Assembly (NCBI RefSeq): GCF_022760965.1
Contig: NZ_JAKVIJ010000001.1
Coordinates: forward strand, 434,001-498,000
Length of the DNA: 64,000 nucleotides
Reading direction: 5' to 3'
Source: Simplicispira sedimenti
GTDB taxonomy: Bacteria > Pseudomonadota > Gammaproteobacteria > Burkholderiales > Burkholderiaceae_C
Position 1 is the stretch's first letter. The number at the start of each line of letters is the position of its first letter. The notes below the pieces were generated by a model, which searched no databases, was not told the origin of the DNA, and saw only the letters and a program-made list of their open reading frames with translations. Positions 44,138 through 53,344 of the stretch are shown here, in pieces. A program made the translations under genes and the position numbers.

Positions 44138-45427
44138 ATGACCCAGCCCCCATCCGCCAGCGCCGACGGTGTGTGGCGCCACCTGCGCCTGGCCCCCGGC
44201 CTGGCGCAACCCACGCAGCCCGTGGCCGACGGCGCACCTGCCGCGATGGTGGTGCAGCAGGGCGTGCTGCGCTGGCTGGGGCCGCAGCAGGCCCTGCCCG
44301 CAGCGTTTGCGGCCCTGCCGCAGCACGATGCGTGCGGCGCCTGGGCCACGCCGGGGCTGATTGATTGCCACACCCACCTGGTCTATGGTGGCCAGCGCGC
44401 GCATGAATTTGCCCTGCGCCTGGCGGGCGCCAGCTACGAGGAAGTGGCCCGCGCCGGGGGCGGAATCGTCTCCAGCGTGCGTGCCACGCGTGCGGCCAGC
44501 GAAGACGCGCTCTACGCCAGCGCCCTGCCACGCCTGCAAGCGCTGATGGCCGAGGGCGTGTGCGCCATCGAAATCAAGTCCGGCTACGGCCTGGCCCTGG
44601 AGCATGAGCGCAAACAATTGCGCGTGGCGCGCCGCCTGGGGCGCGAGCAGGGCATCACGGTGCGCACCACCTTTCTGGGCGCCCACGCCCTGCCGCCGGA
44701 ATACACCGGGCGCAGCCAGGACTACATCGACCACCTGTGCCAGCAGATGCTGCCCGCGCTGCACGACGAAGGCCTGGTGGACGCGGTGGATGTGTTCTGC
44801 GAGCGCATCGCCTTCTCACTCGCCGAAACCGAGCAGGTGTTTGCCACCGCCCAGCGGCTGGGCCTGCCCGTCAAGCTGCACGCAGGGCAGCTCTCCGACA
44901 TGGGCGGGGCGCAGCTCGCGGCGCGCTACCAGGCGCTGTCGTGCGACCACATCGAACACCTCTCCCCGGCGGGCATCGCCGCCATGCAGGCGGCCGGCAC
45001 CGTGGCCGTGCTGCTGCCCGGCGCCTACTACACCCTGCGCGACACCCACCTGCCACCCATCGAGCAACTGCGCGCCGCGGGCGTGCCCATGGCCGTGTCC
45101 ACCGACCACAACCCCGGCACCTCGCCCGCATTGAGCCTGCTGCTCATGGCCAACATGGCGTGCACCCTGTTCCGCCTGACGGTGCCCGAGGCGCTGGCCG
45201 GCATCACCCAGCACGCCGCCCGCGCCCTGGGCCTGCAAGACACGCACGGCCTGCTGGCCGCAGGCCGCAGCGCGGACTTCGTGCTCTGGCCGGTGGACGA
45301 ACTGGCTGAACTCAGCTACTGGCTGGGCCAGCGGCCCGCGTGCACGGTGGTGCGGCAGGGGCGGTGGGTGCAGGGGGCTTTGGAGGGGGCTTCTGGCATC
45401 AGCCCGCAGTGGATTCCCACGGATTGA
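44138..45427 (+). CDS. hutI: Imidazolonepropionase
   Basis: 429 residues, amidohydrolase TIM barrel. Metal ligands and substrate residues are in LIDCHTHLVYGG, IEIKSGYGL, VKLHAGQLSD, CDHIEHLS and VSTDHNPGTSP. It opens 4-imidazolone-5-propionate to N-formimidoylglutamate. Last gene of the hut operon, separated from hutG by a repeat copy. Its 3' end overlaps the convergent vapC by 29 bp. Confidence 0.95.
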   Translation: MTQPPSASADGVWRHLRLAPGLAQPTQPVADGAPAAMVVQQGVLRWLGPQQALPAAFAALPQHDACGAWATPGLIDCHTHLVYGGQRAHEFALRLAGASYEEVARAGGGIVSSVRATRAASEDALYASALPRLQALMAEGVCAIEIKSGYGLALEHERKQLRVARRLGREQGITVRTTFLGAHALPPEYTGRSQDYIDHLCQQMLPALHDEGLVDAVDVFCERIAFSLAETEQVFATAQRLGLPVKLHAGQLSDMGGAQLAARYQALSCDHIEHLSPAGIAAMQAAGTVAVLLPGAYYTLRDTHLPPIEQLRAAGVPMAVSTDHNPGTSPALSLLLMANMACTLFRLTVPEALAGITQHAARALGLQDTHGLLAAGRSADFVLWPVDELAELSYWLGQRPACTVVRQGRWVQGALEGASGISPQWIPTD

Positions 45428-45827
45428 CCAGCACCACGGGTACCGCGCCGAAGTCCGCCACGTTGCGCGTGGCCAGGGCCAGTCCGTGTTCCACGGCCGT
45501 GGCGGCGATGAGCGAGTCGAAGGCGGCCATGGTCTGGCCCTTGGCTTGGGCCTGCGCGCACATTTGCGCCCAGTAGCTGGCGGTGTGTGCGGTGAAGGCG
45601 AGCACGCGGTCGCCAAACTGCCGCTGTACGCTTGCAAGCCATGCTTCGAGTTCCGTGCGGCGGCGGGAAATGGGGAGCCGGGCCACGCCACGTTGCAGCT
45701 CGGCCAGCGTGATGGCCGCCATGAACAGCTGTGTTTCGTCCTGGTTCTGCAACCAGCGCAGTACGGTAGGCGCGGGTGCGAGCTTGACCAGCTCCGACAG
45801 CAGGCAGGTGTCGAGCAGGTATTTCAC
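45399..45827 (-). CDS. vapC: VapC-type PIN-domain toxin
   Basis: 142 residues from GTG 45827, which overlaps the antitoxin stop (GTGA). PIN-domain acidic residues are visible: LLDTCLLSEL at the N-terminus, AITLAELQRG, AFDSLIAATA and TRNVADFG near the end. These coordinate Mg for RNA cleavage. The frame is open far upstream, but that part overlaps the antitoxin gene and is not family-like. Target RNA unknown. Confidence 0.9.
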   Translation of the reverse strand: MKYLLDTCLLSELVKLAPAPTVLRWLQNQDETQLFMAAITLAELQRGVARLPISRRRTELEAWLASVQRQFGDRVLAFTAHTASYWAQMCAQAQAKGQTMAAFDSLIAATAVEHGLALATRNVADFGAVPVVLVNPWESTAG

Positions 45828-46066
45828 AGCTCGATGGGGCGGATGGGGTCGGTGGGGCGCTCCACATCCAGCGGTTCGCCGCGCGGTGCGTGCAGCAGGG
45901 TGGACAGCAGCGAATCCTGGCCTGCGAGGCGGCGGTACTCGGGCGCCGCCAGTACCACCACGGCGTCGGCCCCGCGCCGTGTGACCAGTTGTGGGCCCTC
46001 GCTGAGCGTGCGATCGACCAGTTCGCTGAAGCGGCTTTTGGCGTCTTGCAATGGCCATGTGCGCAT
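45824..46066 (-). CDS. Phd/YefM-family antitoxin
   Basis: 80 residues. The N-terminal DNA-binding fold WPLQDAKSRFSELVDRTLSEG...LVTRRGADAVVVLAAPEYRRL is diagnostic of Phd/YefM. The C-terminal ~30 residues would wrap the toxin. A very strong AAGGAGG site precedes ATG 46066. Tandem 8-bp repeats just upstream (46081-46097) are a probable operator. Forms a type II pair with the PIN toxin. Confidence 0.92.
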   Translation of the reverse strand: MRTWPLQDAKSRFSELVDRTLSEGPQLVTRRGADAVVVLAAPEYRRLAGQDSLLSTLLHAPRGEPLDVERPTDPIRPIEL

Positions 46067-46080
46067 AGAAACCTCCTTGA

Positions 46081-46097
46081 ACTGGTCAAACTAGTCA
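46081..46097 (-). promoter_or_regulatory. Candidate operator of the Phd/VapC pair
   Basis: Tandem ACTGGTCA (46081-46088) and ACTAGTCA (46090-46097), 15-31 bp before the antitoxin ATG. The position suits autoregulation by the antitoxin complex. Confidence 0.45.
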
Positions 46098-46178
46098 GAT
46101 GAGTGTGCGCGCGCAGACGTTCCGTGTCAAGAAGGGGCATGCCTGCCTTGGCGGCAGGGCCAGGGCCGGTTTCCTACA

Positions 46179-47252
46179 ATGTCCCCCATGCAAGCCCTCC
46201 ACTACACCCGCGCCCAGCAACTCCCCGCCATCCTGGCCCAACGCATCGCCGTCCTCGACGGCGCCATGGGCACCATGATCCAGCGCTTCAAGCTGGGCGA
46301 GGCGCAGTACCGGGGCGAGGGCTACACCGGGCCCGATGGCGCGGGCGACCGCTTCAAGGACTTTCCGCGCGATGTGAAGGGCAACAACGAGCTGCTCTCG
46401 CTCACCCGGCCCGACGTGATCCGCGACATCCACGAGCGCTACCTGGCCGCGGGCGCCGACCTGATCGAGACCAACACCTTCGGCGCGACCACGATCGCGC
46501 AGGAGGACTACGGCATGGCCCACCTGGCGCGCGAGATGAACCTGCGCTCGGCGCAGCTCGCGCGTGCCGCCTGCGACAAGTTCTCCACCCCGGACAAGCC
46601 GCGCTACGTGGCCGGCGCCCTTGGCCCCACGCCCAAGACGGCCAGCATCAGCCCCGACGTGAACGACCCCGGCGCGCGCAATATCGATTTCGAGCAGCTG
46701 CGCGCCGCCTACCTGGAGCAGACCCTGGCGCTCATCGAGGGCGGCGCCGACGTGATCCTGGTCGAGACCATCTTCGACACGCTCAACGCCAAGGCCGCGC
46801 TGTTCGCCGTTGAGGAAGCGTTCGACCAGACCGGCGAGCGCCTGCCCATCCTCATCAGCGGCACCGTCACCGACGCCTCGGGCCGCATCCTCAGCGGCCA
46901 AACCGTCACCGCCTTCTGGCACAGCGTGCGCCACGCCCGCCCGCTGGCCGTGGGCCTGAACTGCGCGCTGGGTGCCGCGCTGATGCGCCCCTATATCCAG
47001 GAGCTGGCCAAGGCCGCGCCCGACACCTTCATCAGTTGCTACCCCAACGCCGGCCTGCCCAACCCCATGAGCGACACCGGCTTCGACGAGACGCCCGAGG
47101 TCACCAGCCGCCTCGTGCATGAGTTCGCCGCCGAGGGGCTGGTGAACATCGTCGGCGGCTGCTGCGGCACCACGCCCGACCACATCGGCGCCATCGCGCG
47201 GGCCGTGGGGCCGGTCAAGACGCGCCCCTTGTTCTACCGCGAGGCGGCTTGA
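46179..47252 (+). CDS. metH: Methionine synthase, homocysteine-binding module (MetH part 1)
   Basis: 357 residues matching the N-terminal homocysteine S-methyltransferase barrel of cobalamin-dependent MetH. LDGAMGTMIQ lies near the start and SGTVTDASGRILSGQT in the middle. Zinc ligands are C262 (GLNCALGA) and C328/C329 (GGCCGTTP). It transfers the cobalamin methyl group to homocysteine, with the remaining domains supplied by the ORF at 55062. The stop is clean (FYREAA). No riboswitch is visible upstream here. Confidence 0.95.
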   Translation: MSPMQALHYTRAQQLPAILAQRIAVLDGAMGTMIQRFKLGEAQYRGEGYTGPDGAGDRFKDFPRDVKGNNELLSLTRPDVIRDIHERYLAAGADLIETNTFGATTIAQEDYGMAHLAREMNLRSAQLARAACDKFSTPDKPRYVAGALGPTPKTASISPDVNDPGARNIDFEQLRAAYLEQTLALIEGGADVILVETIFDTLNAKAALFAVEEAFDQTGERLPILISGTVTDASGRILSGQTVTAFWHSVRHARPLAVGLNCALGAALMRPYIQELAKAAPDTFISCYPNAGLPNPMSDTGFDETPEVTSRLVHEFAAEGLVNIVGGCCGTTPDHIGAIARAVGPVKTRPLFYREAA

Positions 47253-47310
47253 GAGCGTCCAGGTGCCTCGATTTGCGAGCGAAATTGTCTGATTCGGGGC
47301 GTATCTCAGA

Positions 47311-47337
47311 CTCCCTCTCCCGCAAGGGGAGAGGGAG
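47311..47337 (+). terminator. Strong stem-loop after metH part 1
   Basis: CTCCCTCTCCC pairs perfectly with GGGAGAGGGAG around a GCAAG loop. No T-run follows. The sequence resembles common dispersed hairpins of GC-rich Proteobacteria, so it may be a repeat acting as terminator. Confidence 0.6.
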
Positions 47338-47410
47338 CTAATCCCGAGCGCGGCCATTGGCGCAGAGGCTGATGGCCATATCTGAGGTATGACGCCGATC
47401 AGGCAAAATC

Positions 47411-47461
47411 GGGCTCTGGCGCCCAATGGATAAGCGTAAGAAGCTATCAAAATAATAGCAA
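47411..47461 (+). repeat. Dispersed AGCTAT repeat, copy D
   Basis: TCTGGCGCCCAATGGATAAG then CGTAAGAAGCTATCAAAATA and ATAGCAA. One of the best-kept copies. It lies in the ~300-bp gap before the 47550 gene. Confidence 0.7.
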
Positions 47462-47549
47462 CTAAGCCCCGATAGCCATCGGGCGCGAAACGCCGCAGAA
47501 TGCACAGGCGGTGCGCGGATGTCCTGCGCACCACCCATGGCAGGCCGGT

Positions 47550-48638
47550 ATGACCGTGAACATCGATCCTCCTCGGGGGCCGCCCCCTGGCGTCGCGCAG
47601 GTGCTGGCCGAGGCCGCCCTGCAGCGCCAGAGCGCGCTCTTGGGTACAGACCGCGAAAGCGCTTCCTCGGCGCGCTCGCCCGGTGTACCTGCGCCCCCCA
47701 TTCCGCCCCAGGCGCCGGTAGCACCCGTACCGCCGTTGCCGGTGGGGGCAGACCAGGTCCAACTGTCGCCGCAGGCCCGCGCCCGTCTGGCCGAGGCACC
47801 TGCGGCGCCATCGGGCGGTTCCGCACCGGGGCAGGGGGCTGCAGTCCCGGCGACTGCTTCCTCCATGCGCGGCGCGCCCCTGCTGGCCGCTGGGCCGGGG
47901 CGTTTGCCGCCCACCCCTGCAACGGCGGGGGCCACGCCGCTGCCGCCCTGGCCTGCCACGGGCGTGGGCGCACCGCTGCGCAGCATGCTGGCCGAGCTGG
48001 TGCGCCAGGTCACCACACCGGCGCAGCAGCCCCAGCGCGTGCTTGCCGTGCAGCCCTGGCCCGCCGTGCTGGTGCCGGTGGTGGAGGGTGCTGCGCTGGG
48101 CGAGGACGGCCTGCCGCCGTTGCAGACCTGGCTGGTGCGCCAGGGTGTGGTGCAGACGCCGGAAGGCGAGCGCGCCTTTTCGCTCACCCTGCGCGTGCCC
48201 GTGCCCTGGTTGCAGGCTCAGGCACAGACTGCCGTTGCCCCTGCGCCAGCGCCAGCCATGCCGTCTTTGGCCGCGCTGTTCGCGGGCAAGCCGCAGGCCT
48301 TGCAGTCGGGCACCTGGGCGCTGGTGCTGCAATCCACCGAGCCTGCGGCGGTGCGCACCAGCGCATTGCTGACGCTGGAGTTTGCGCCGCTGGTGCAGCC
48401 GCCCGTCTATGGCCGCGAGCTGCTGCACGCCCGGCAGGACCCTTGGCTGCAGATGGCCGTGATGGAGGCCAGCGGGCAGGTGCCCAAGGACGAGGATGCG
48501 ACCCGCGAGCGTGAAGCCGGCCTGTGCCAGACGCCGGGCTGCCCCTATGCCGGACGTGCGTCCTGCGCGCAGCCGTTCTGCCTGGCGCTGCGGGTGGTGC
48601 TGCCCTCGGGCTCGGTAGAGCCCATGCCGCCGCTCTGA
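47550..48638 (+). CDS. Pro/Ala-rich hypothetical protein, possibly FliK-related
   Basis: 362 residues. Residues ~1-135 are a low-complexity Pro/Ala/Gly/Gln region containing ADQVQLSPQARARLAEA. Residues ~140-300 form a more ordered domain (LRSMLAELVRQVT..., WLVRQGVVQTPEGERAFSLTLRVPVPW). A Cys-rich end (LCQTPGCPYAGRASCAQPFC) follows. The Pro/Ala-rich leader plus globular half is reminiscent of flagellar hook-length proteins, but I see no firm FliK signature. Its 3' end overlaps the convergent MFS gene by 94 bp. Confidence 0.6.
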   Translation: MTVNIDPPRGPPPGVAQVLAEAALQRQSALLGTDRESASSARSPGVPAPPIPPQAPVAPVPPLPVGADQVQLSPQARARLAEAPAAPSGGSAPGQGAAVPATASSMRGAPLLAAGPGRLPPTPATAGATPLPPWPATGVGAPLRSMLAELVRQVTTPAQQPQRVLAVQPWPAVLVPVVEGAALGEDGLPPLQTWLVRQGVVQTPEGERAFSLTLRVPVPWLQAQAQTAVAPAPAPAMPSLAALFAGKPQALQSGTWALVLQSTEPAAVRTSALLTLEFAPLVQPPVYGRELLHARQDPWLQMAVMEASGQVPKDEDATREREAGLCQTPGCPYAGRASCAQPFCLALRVVLPSGSVEPMPPL

Positions 48639-50017
48639 AGCGCTGGCGGTGCGATGCCCGTGTCCACGCCCTGCCGGATGGCAGCGTGCTGTGCCCGTGT
48701 GATGGGGTAGGCCAGCAGCAGCGGAATGGCCAGCAGCAGGCACAGCGCGGGCAGCGGCCCGGTCATGAGGGCGATGCCCTGCAGCGCCTGATCGCCCTGG
48801 GGCACGTTGGGCACGTAGCCGGTCCAGTCCAGCATGCCCGCGATCAGCACCGTGGCCAGGGTGCGCGCCAGCTTGTCCACCAGCCCGTAAAAGCCCAGGT
48901 ACATGCCCGTGGTGCGCTCGCCCGCCTGCATGTGGCCGTGGTCTATGGTGTCGGGCACCATGGAAAACGGCACGATCCAGTGTGCCCCCATGCCCAGGCC
49001 GATGAGCACCAGCAGCGCCACCATGGCCACATGCTGGCCGGGCTGCAAGAAGTACAGCGCCACCAGGCCCGCTGCGCACAGCAGCAGGCCCAGAACGTAG
49101 GTGCGGCTCTTCTCCCAGCCATCGACCACGCGCTTCCACCCGAACAGTGACACCCCCACCACCAGCAGCAAGATGCCCATGAAGCGCGGCAGATCGCTTT
49201 TGTCGCCCTGCAGCCGGTACACCACAAAGTAGGCCAACGCGCCCTGCACCAGGGTCAGGCCCAGGCGCACCAGGCCCACGGCACCCACCAGCAGCACGAA
49301 GGGGCGGTTGCGCAGCGTGACCTGCAGCGTGCGCCGCACGGACGCCGCCATGGACACCTGCGGGTGCGTTGCCGGGGGCTGAATGCAGTGCGCCGGTTCG
49401 CGCACGCGCCAGGCCACCCAGGCGACGCAGAGCCCGGCAAAGACGCCAAAGCAAAGCCCCGCCAGGGCGTAGCCGGTGCGTGCGTCGGGAGCAGCGCGCA
49501 CCAGCAGGGGCATGAGCACGCTGCCGCCCACAAAGCCCAGCAGCGCCCCCATGGAGGCAAAGGCGGTCAGGCTGGTGCGCTCGTCATAGTCCAGGGTCAG
49601 TTCGGTGGCCAGGGCCGAATAAGGCAGCTGCACCAGCGTCATCAGCGTGTCGAACAGCGTGTAGGTCAGCGCGATCCAGACGAAGGCCGCCAGCGGGCTG
49701 AGCCCAGGCGGCACCATCCAGACCGCAGCCGCCGCCAGGGCCAGCGGCAGCGCACCGTACAGCAGGTACACCCGATGCCGCCCATGGCGCGAGCGGGTGC
49801 GGTCGCTCATCCAGCCGAGCAGCGGGTCGTTCACGGCGTCCCAGAACTTGCCCACCAGCAGCGCGGCACCCGCGATGGCCGGGGGTACCAGCGCCACGTC
49901 GGTGTAGAAGATCATGAGCAGGAAGCTCATGGCGGCCACCAGCATCTGCAAGCCCACGTTGCCGACGGCGTAGCTCAGCTTGGTGCCCGTGCCCAGGCGG
50001 GGTGGGGTGGCCGTCAT
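48545..50017 (-). CDS. GPH/MFS-type 12-helix transporter
   Basis: 490 residues. The N-terminal LGTGTKLSYAVGNVGLQML and DAVNDPLLGWMSDRTRSRHG motifs mark the glycoside-pentoside-hexuronide (MelB-like) branch of the major facilitator superfamily. Twelve hydrophobic helices are recognisable. The start ATG 50017 overlaps the stop of the AMP-ligase gene (ATGA), so the two form one operon. The last ~28 residues lie antisense to the 47550 gene. Substrate unknown; MFS of this type also occur next to acyl-metabolism genes. Confidence 0.85.
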   Translation of the reverse strand: MTATPPRLGTGTKLSYAVGNVGLQMLVAAMSFLLMIFYTDVALVPPAIAGAALLVGKFWDAVNDPLLGWMSDRTRSRHGRHRVYLLYGALPLALAAAAVWMVPPGLSPLAAFVWIALTYTLFDTLMTLVQLPYSALATELTLDYDERTSLTAFASMGALLGFVGGSVLMPLLVRAAPDARTGYALAGLCFGVFAGLCVAWVAWRVREPAHCIQPPATHPQVSMAASVRRTLQVTLRNRPFVLLVGAVGLVRLGLTLVQGALAYFVVYRLQGDKSDLPRFMGILLLVVGVSLFGWKRVVDGWEKSRTYVLGLLLCAAGLVALYFLQPGQHVAMVALLVLIGLGMGAHWIVPFSMVPDTIDHGHMQAGERTTGMYLGFYGLVDKLARTLATVLIAGMLDWTGYVPNVPQGDQALQGIALMTGPLPALCLLLAIPLLLAYPITRAQHAAIRQGVDTGIAPPALQSGGMGSTEPEGSTTRSARQNGCAQDARPA

Positions 50018-51657
50018 GCGGCCACCTTGTCGGGCGCGGTGGCCCAGGTGGGGGCGGCGTTGCGGTCCAGCAGTGCGCGCACTTCGCGGCGCAGCATCTT
50101 GTTCAGAAAGCTGCGCGGAATGTCGGCCACCAGGTGCACGCGGTCTGGTTGCTGGGCCTTCGGCAGTGCGGCGGCCATGTGCTGGAGCAGCGCACGCTCC
50201 AGCGCCACGCGCGCTTCGGGGCTGGCCAGGGCGTCGCGCTGCCCATGGCGTGGGCTGAACACCAGCACCGCCTGGAAGCCATGCTGCACCAGACAGGTTT
50301 CCTTGACGGCGGGGTGGCAGTGGGCCACTTCCTCCACCTCGCGCGGGTTGATCCACTGGCCCGCGCGCTGCACCCGGTCGGCCGTGCGGCCCAGCACATG
50401 CAGGTAGCCGTGGCGGTCGAAGTAGCCCACATCGCCCATCACCACCCAGCCTTCGCGCAGGGTTTCTGCGGTGCGTTCGGGGTCTTTCCAGTAGCCCTCA
50501 AAGGCCACGGGCGTGCGGGCGGTGATCAGGCCGGTCTGCCCGGCAGGCAGGGGCTGGAAGTCGTCGTCGCGGATGACCACCTCCACGCCGTCCACCACGC
50601 GCCCGGCCGAAGCCAGGATGTCCAGCGCCACCGGTTCGCCCGCAGCGTCCACATGCTCGTGCGGCAGCAGCCAGGTGATAGGGGGCAGGGCCTCCAGGCA
50701 GCCGTAGCCCTGCTGGAAGATCGGGCCGAAGCGGCGCACGGCTTCGGCCACCTTGGCGGCAGGCATCATCTCCGAGCCATAGGGCACATGGCGCAGCGAG
50801 GACAGGTCGTGCCGCGCCAGCGCGGGGTCGTCCAGCAGATCGATGATGGCCGAGGGCGACAGGAAGGCGCGGGTCACGCGGTGCCGCGCGATCAGCCGCG
50901 CCAGGGTTTCGGCATGGAAGTTCTCGGGCATCAGCAGGGCACTGCCCGACAGCAGCGTGGGCAGCACCAGGCCCGAGCCCGGCCCGGTCAGTGGCATGCC
51001 CAGCATGTTCACATCCTGCGTTCCACTCGGGCGGCTGAAGTCGATGGCCTGGCTGATCAGGCGAACGCTGTCGAGGTACTTGCGGTGCGTGTAGCCAATG
51101 CTCTTGGGCAGGCCGGTGGTGCCCGAGGTCATGTGCAGGGCGAACACGTCGTCCTCGTGCACCGGCTCGCGCCCGCGTTGCGGCATGTGGGCCGCCAAGG
51201 CGCTTTCGTAGGCCATGCCCAGCGCCAGCACCCGCATGGCGGGCCAGCGCTCGCGCACCACGGGCAGGATGGTGCGGCTCAGTTGCGGGTCGTGGATGAA
51301 GACCGCTGGGCGCAGGCGCTCGAGCATGTCCAGCACGGCCAGCGCGGGCAGATGCTTGTGGAAGCTCGCAAAGATGGCGCCGTTCTCATAGGTTGCGAGC
51401 CGGGTCTCGTACTGTTCGCCGGTTTCGGGCAGCCAGGTGAAGACGATGTCGCCCTTGCGTACGCCCTGCGCCTGCATCCAGGCATGCAGGCGCAGCACGC
51501 GGTCCTGCAGGCAGGCGTAGGTAAAGCGCCCCCGGCGGTCGATGAGGGCCGTCTTGCGGCCATGCAGGCGGTAGGCCAGGCGGGCCACGTCGCGCGCGGT
51601 GCGCAGACGATGCAACATCCAGCGGGCCAGCATGCTGCGCAAAGATGGAATTGCCAC
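50014..51657 (-). CDS. AMP-dependent acyl-CoA synthetase/ligase
   Basis: 547 residues, ANL superfamily. The adenylation motif MTSGTTGLPKSIGYTHR, then FQQGYGCLEALPP, GDVGYFDRHGYLHVLGRTADR and C-terminal Lys (RSFLNKMLRREVR) are visible. GTG 51657 is preceded by GAGGAG at good spacing. Activates a carboxylic acid to acyl-AMP then a thioester or other acceptor. It is first in a two-gene operon with the MFS transporter, suggesting uptake and activation of one compound. The substrate cannot be inferred. Confidence 0.88.
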   Translation of the reverse strand: MAIPSLRSMLARWMLHRLRTARDVARLAYRLHGRKTALIDRRGRFTYACLQDRVLRLHAWMQAQGVRKGDIVFTWLPETGEQYETRLATYENGAIFASFHKHLPALAVLDMLERLRPAVFIHDPQLSRTILPVVRERWPAMRVLALGMAYESALAAHMPQRGREPVHEDDVFALHMTSGTTGLPKSIGYTHRKYLDSVRLISQAIDFSRPSGTQDVNMLGMPLTGPGSGLVLPTLLSGSALLMPENFHAETLARLIARHRVTRAFLSPSAIIDLLDDPALARHDLSSLRHVPYGSEMMPAAKVAEAVRRFGPIFQQGYGCLEALPPITWLLPHEHVDAAGEPVALDILASAGRVVDGVEVVIRDDDFQPLPAGQTGLITARTPVAFEGYWKDPERTAETLREGWVVMGDVGYFDRHGYLHVLGRTADRVQRAGQWINPREVEEVAHCHPAVKETCLVQHGFQAVLVFSPRHGQRDALASPEARVALERALLQHMAAALPKAQQPDRVHLVADIPRSFLNKMLRREVRALLDRNAAPTWATAPDKVAA

Positions 51658-51910
51658 GGGAAATCTCCTCTTGAATGGAGGAAGTGTTCCCGTTGGATGC
51701 CGCCAAGAAAGCTACCAAATGCGAACGCCGGTAAGCAGATGTAGTCCGGCTGGTTCAGTGGCAGCGCACGGCAGACAAGCGGCAGCGCCGCCGCTTGCCC
51801 TGTGGCCCGCAGGCCACAGGGCAGTGCCTTGGTAGGGGGCGCAGAGTGACGATGGCCGCGCTCTGCGCTGCGCAGCACAGGCCAGCGGCCCCGAAGGCGC
51901 TCAGGGGGTG
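51658..51910. other. Intergenic region between ligase and glutamate dehydrogenase genes
   Basis: About 250 bp, holding a GC-rich hairpin near 51800 (GCCCTGTGGCCC...CCACAGGGC type) that may terminate gdhA transcripts, and the ligase promoter region. No gene is seen. Confidence 0.5.
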
Positions 51911-53215
51911 TTACGGATACAGTCCGCGCATTTCGCGGGCGTGCAGGATGCGCTGGCAGGCCACGATGAAGGTGGCCGTGCGCAGGCTCACCTTGTGTTC
52001 CTGGGCGACCTTCCAGACGCCTGCAAAGGCCTCCTGCATGATGCGCACCAGACGGGCGTTGATTTCGTCCTCGCTCCAGAAGAAGCTGGAGAAGTCCTGC
52101 ACCCATTCGAAGTAGCTCACCGTCACGCCGCCGGCGTTGGCGATCACGTCGGGCAGCACCAGCACGCCCTTGTCGTGCAGGATGTCGTCGGCCTCGGTGG
52201 TCGTAGGGCCATTGGCGCCCTCGATCACCATCTTGGCCTTGATCTTGCCTGCGTTGTCCTTGGTGATCTGGCCTTCCAGCGCAGCGGGGATCAGGATCTC
52301 GCAGTCCACGCCCCAGAAGTCCTCGTTGGAGATCGTGTCGGCGCCAGCGAAGCCGCCCACGCCGCCACGTGCCTTCACGTGGGCCAGCAGGGCGGGAACG
52401 TCCAGGCCCTTGCCGTTGAAGACGGTGCCGGTGTGGTCCTGCACGGCAACGACCTTGGCGCCCGCTTCGGCAAACAGCTTGCCGGCAATGCCGCCCACAT
52501 TGCCGAAACCCTGCACGGCCACGCGCGCGCCTTCGATCGGCAGGCCGGTCAGCTTGGCGGCTTCCACGCCCACGGTGAACACGCCGCGGCCGGTGGCCTC
52601 GACGCGACCCAGCGAGCCGCCCAGGTCCACCGGTTTGCCGGTGACCACGCCGGTGGCGGTGGCGCCCACGTTCATGGAATAGGTGTCCATCATCCAGGCC
52701 ATGATCTGGCCGTTGGTGTTCACGTCGGGGGCGGGAATGTCCTTGGACGGGCCGATGAGCAGGCCGATCTCGCTGGTGTAGCGGCGCGTCAGGCGCTCCA
52801 GTTCACCCATCGAGAGATTCTTGGGATCGACGCGGATACCGCCCTTGGCGCCGCCGTAGGGCACGTTCACTGCCGCGTTCTTGATCGACATCCAGGCCGA
52901 CAGGGCCATCACTTCGGACAGCGTCACGTCCTGGTGGAAGCGCACGCCGCCCTTGCCGGGGCCGCGGCTCAGGTTGTGCTGCACGCGGTAGCCCTCGAAA
53001 TGGGCGATGGTGCCGTTGTCCATCTCGATCGGCACATCCACGACCAGGATGCGCTTGGGGCGCTTGAGCGTTTCCACCCAGCGCGCCAGGCTGCCCAGGT
53101 AGGGGGTGACACGGTCCACCTGCTGGAGGTAGTTGCCCCAGGGGCCGAGGTGGGTGGCGTCGAGGTACGACGGCAGGGGATGGTTCGTCTGAACGGAGCC
53201 GGAGAGGTTCTGCAT
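51911..53215 (-). CDS. gdhA: Glutamate dehydrogenase (Glu/Leu/Phe/Val family)
   Basis: 434 residues from ATG 53215; the frame continues upstream but AAGGAAA precedes this ATG. Catalytic segment GPGKGGVRFHQ and PYGGAKGGIRVDPK, with the active-site Lys and Asp (PAPDVNT). A Rossmann motif VAVQGFGNVGG follows. Interconverts glutamate and 2-oxoglutarate plus ammonia, linking to glutamate output from the hut operon. Stands alone between a ligase operon and ppk2. Confidence 0.95.
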   Translation of the reverse strand: MQNLSGSVQTNHPLPSYLDATHLGPWGNYLQQVDRVTPYLGSLARWVETLKRPKRILVVDVPIEMDNGTIAHFEGYRVQHNLSRGPGKGGVRFHQDVTLSEVMALSAWMSIKNAAVNVPYGGAKGGIRVDPKNLSMGELERLTRRYTSEIGLLIGPSKDIPAPDVNTNGQIMAWMMDTYSMNVGATATGVVTGKPVDLGGSLGRVEATGRGVFTVGVEAAKLTGLPIEGARVAVQGFGNVGGIAGKLFAEAGAKVVAVQDHTGTVFNGKGLDVPALLAHVKARGGVGGFAGADTISNEDFWGVDCEILIPAALEGQITKDNAGKIKAKMVIEGANGPTTTEADDILHDKGVLVLPDVIANAGGVTVSYFEWVQDFSSFFWSEDEINARLVRIMQEAFAGVWKVAQEHKVSLRTATFIVACQRILHAREMRGLYP

Positions 53216-53344
53216 GCGGTGTTTCCTTGTGGGAGATAGGCAAGGCACGCAGCTTAGGGGTGGGGGTGGGGGCTTGTCCAAGGCCAGTGTGTTCGGTGGT
53301 TATGCATCTGATGCATAACCACGCGTAGGTCGCAGCGCGGGCGT

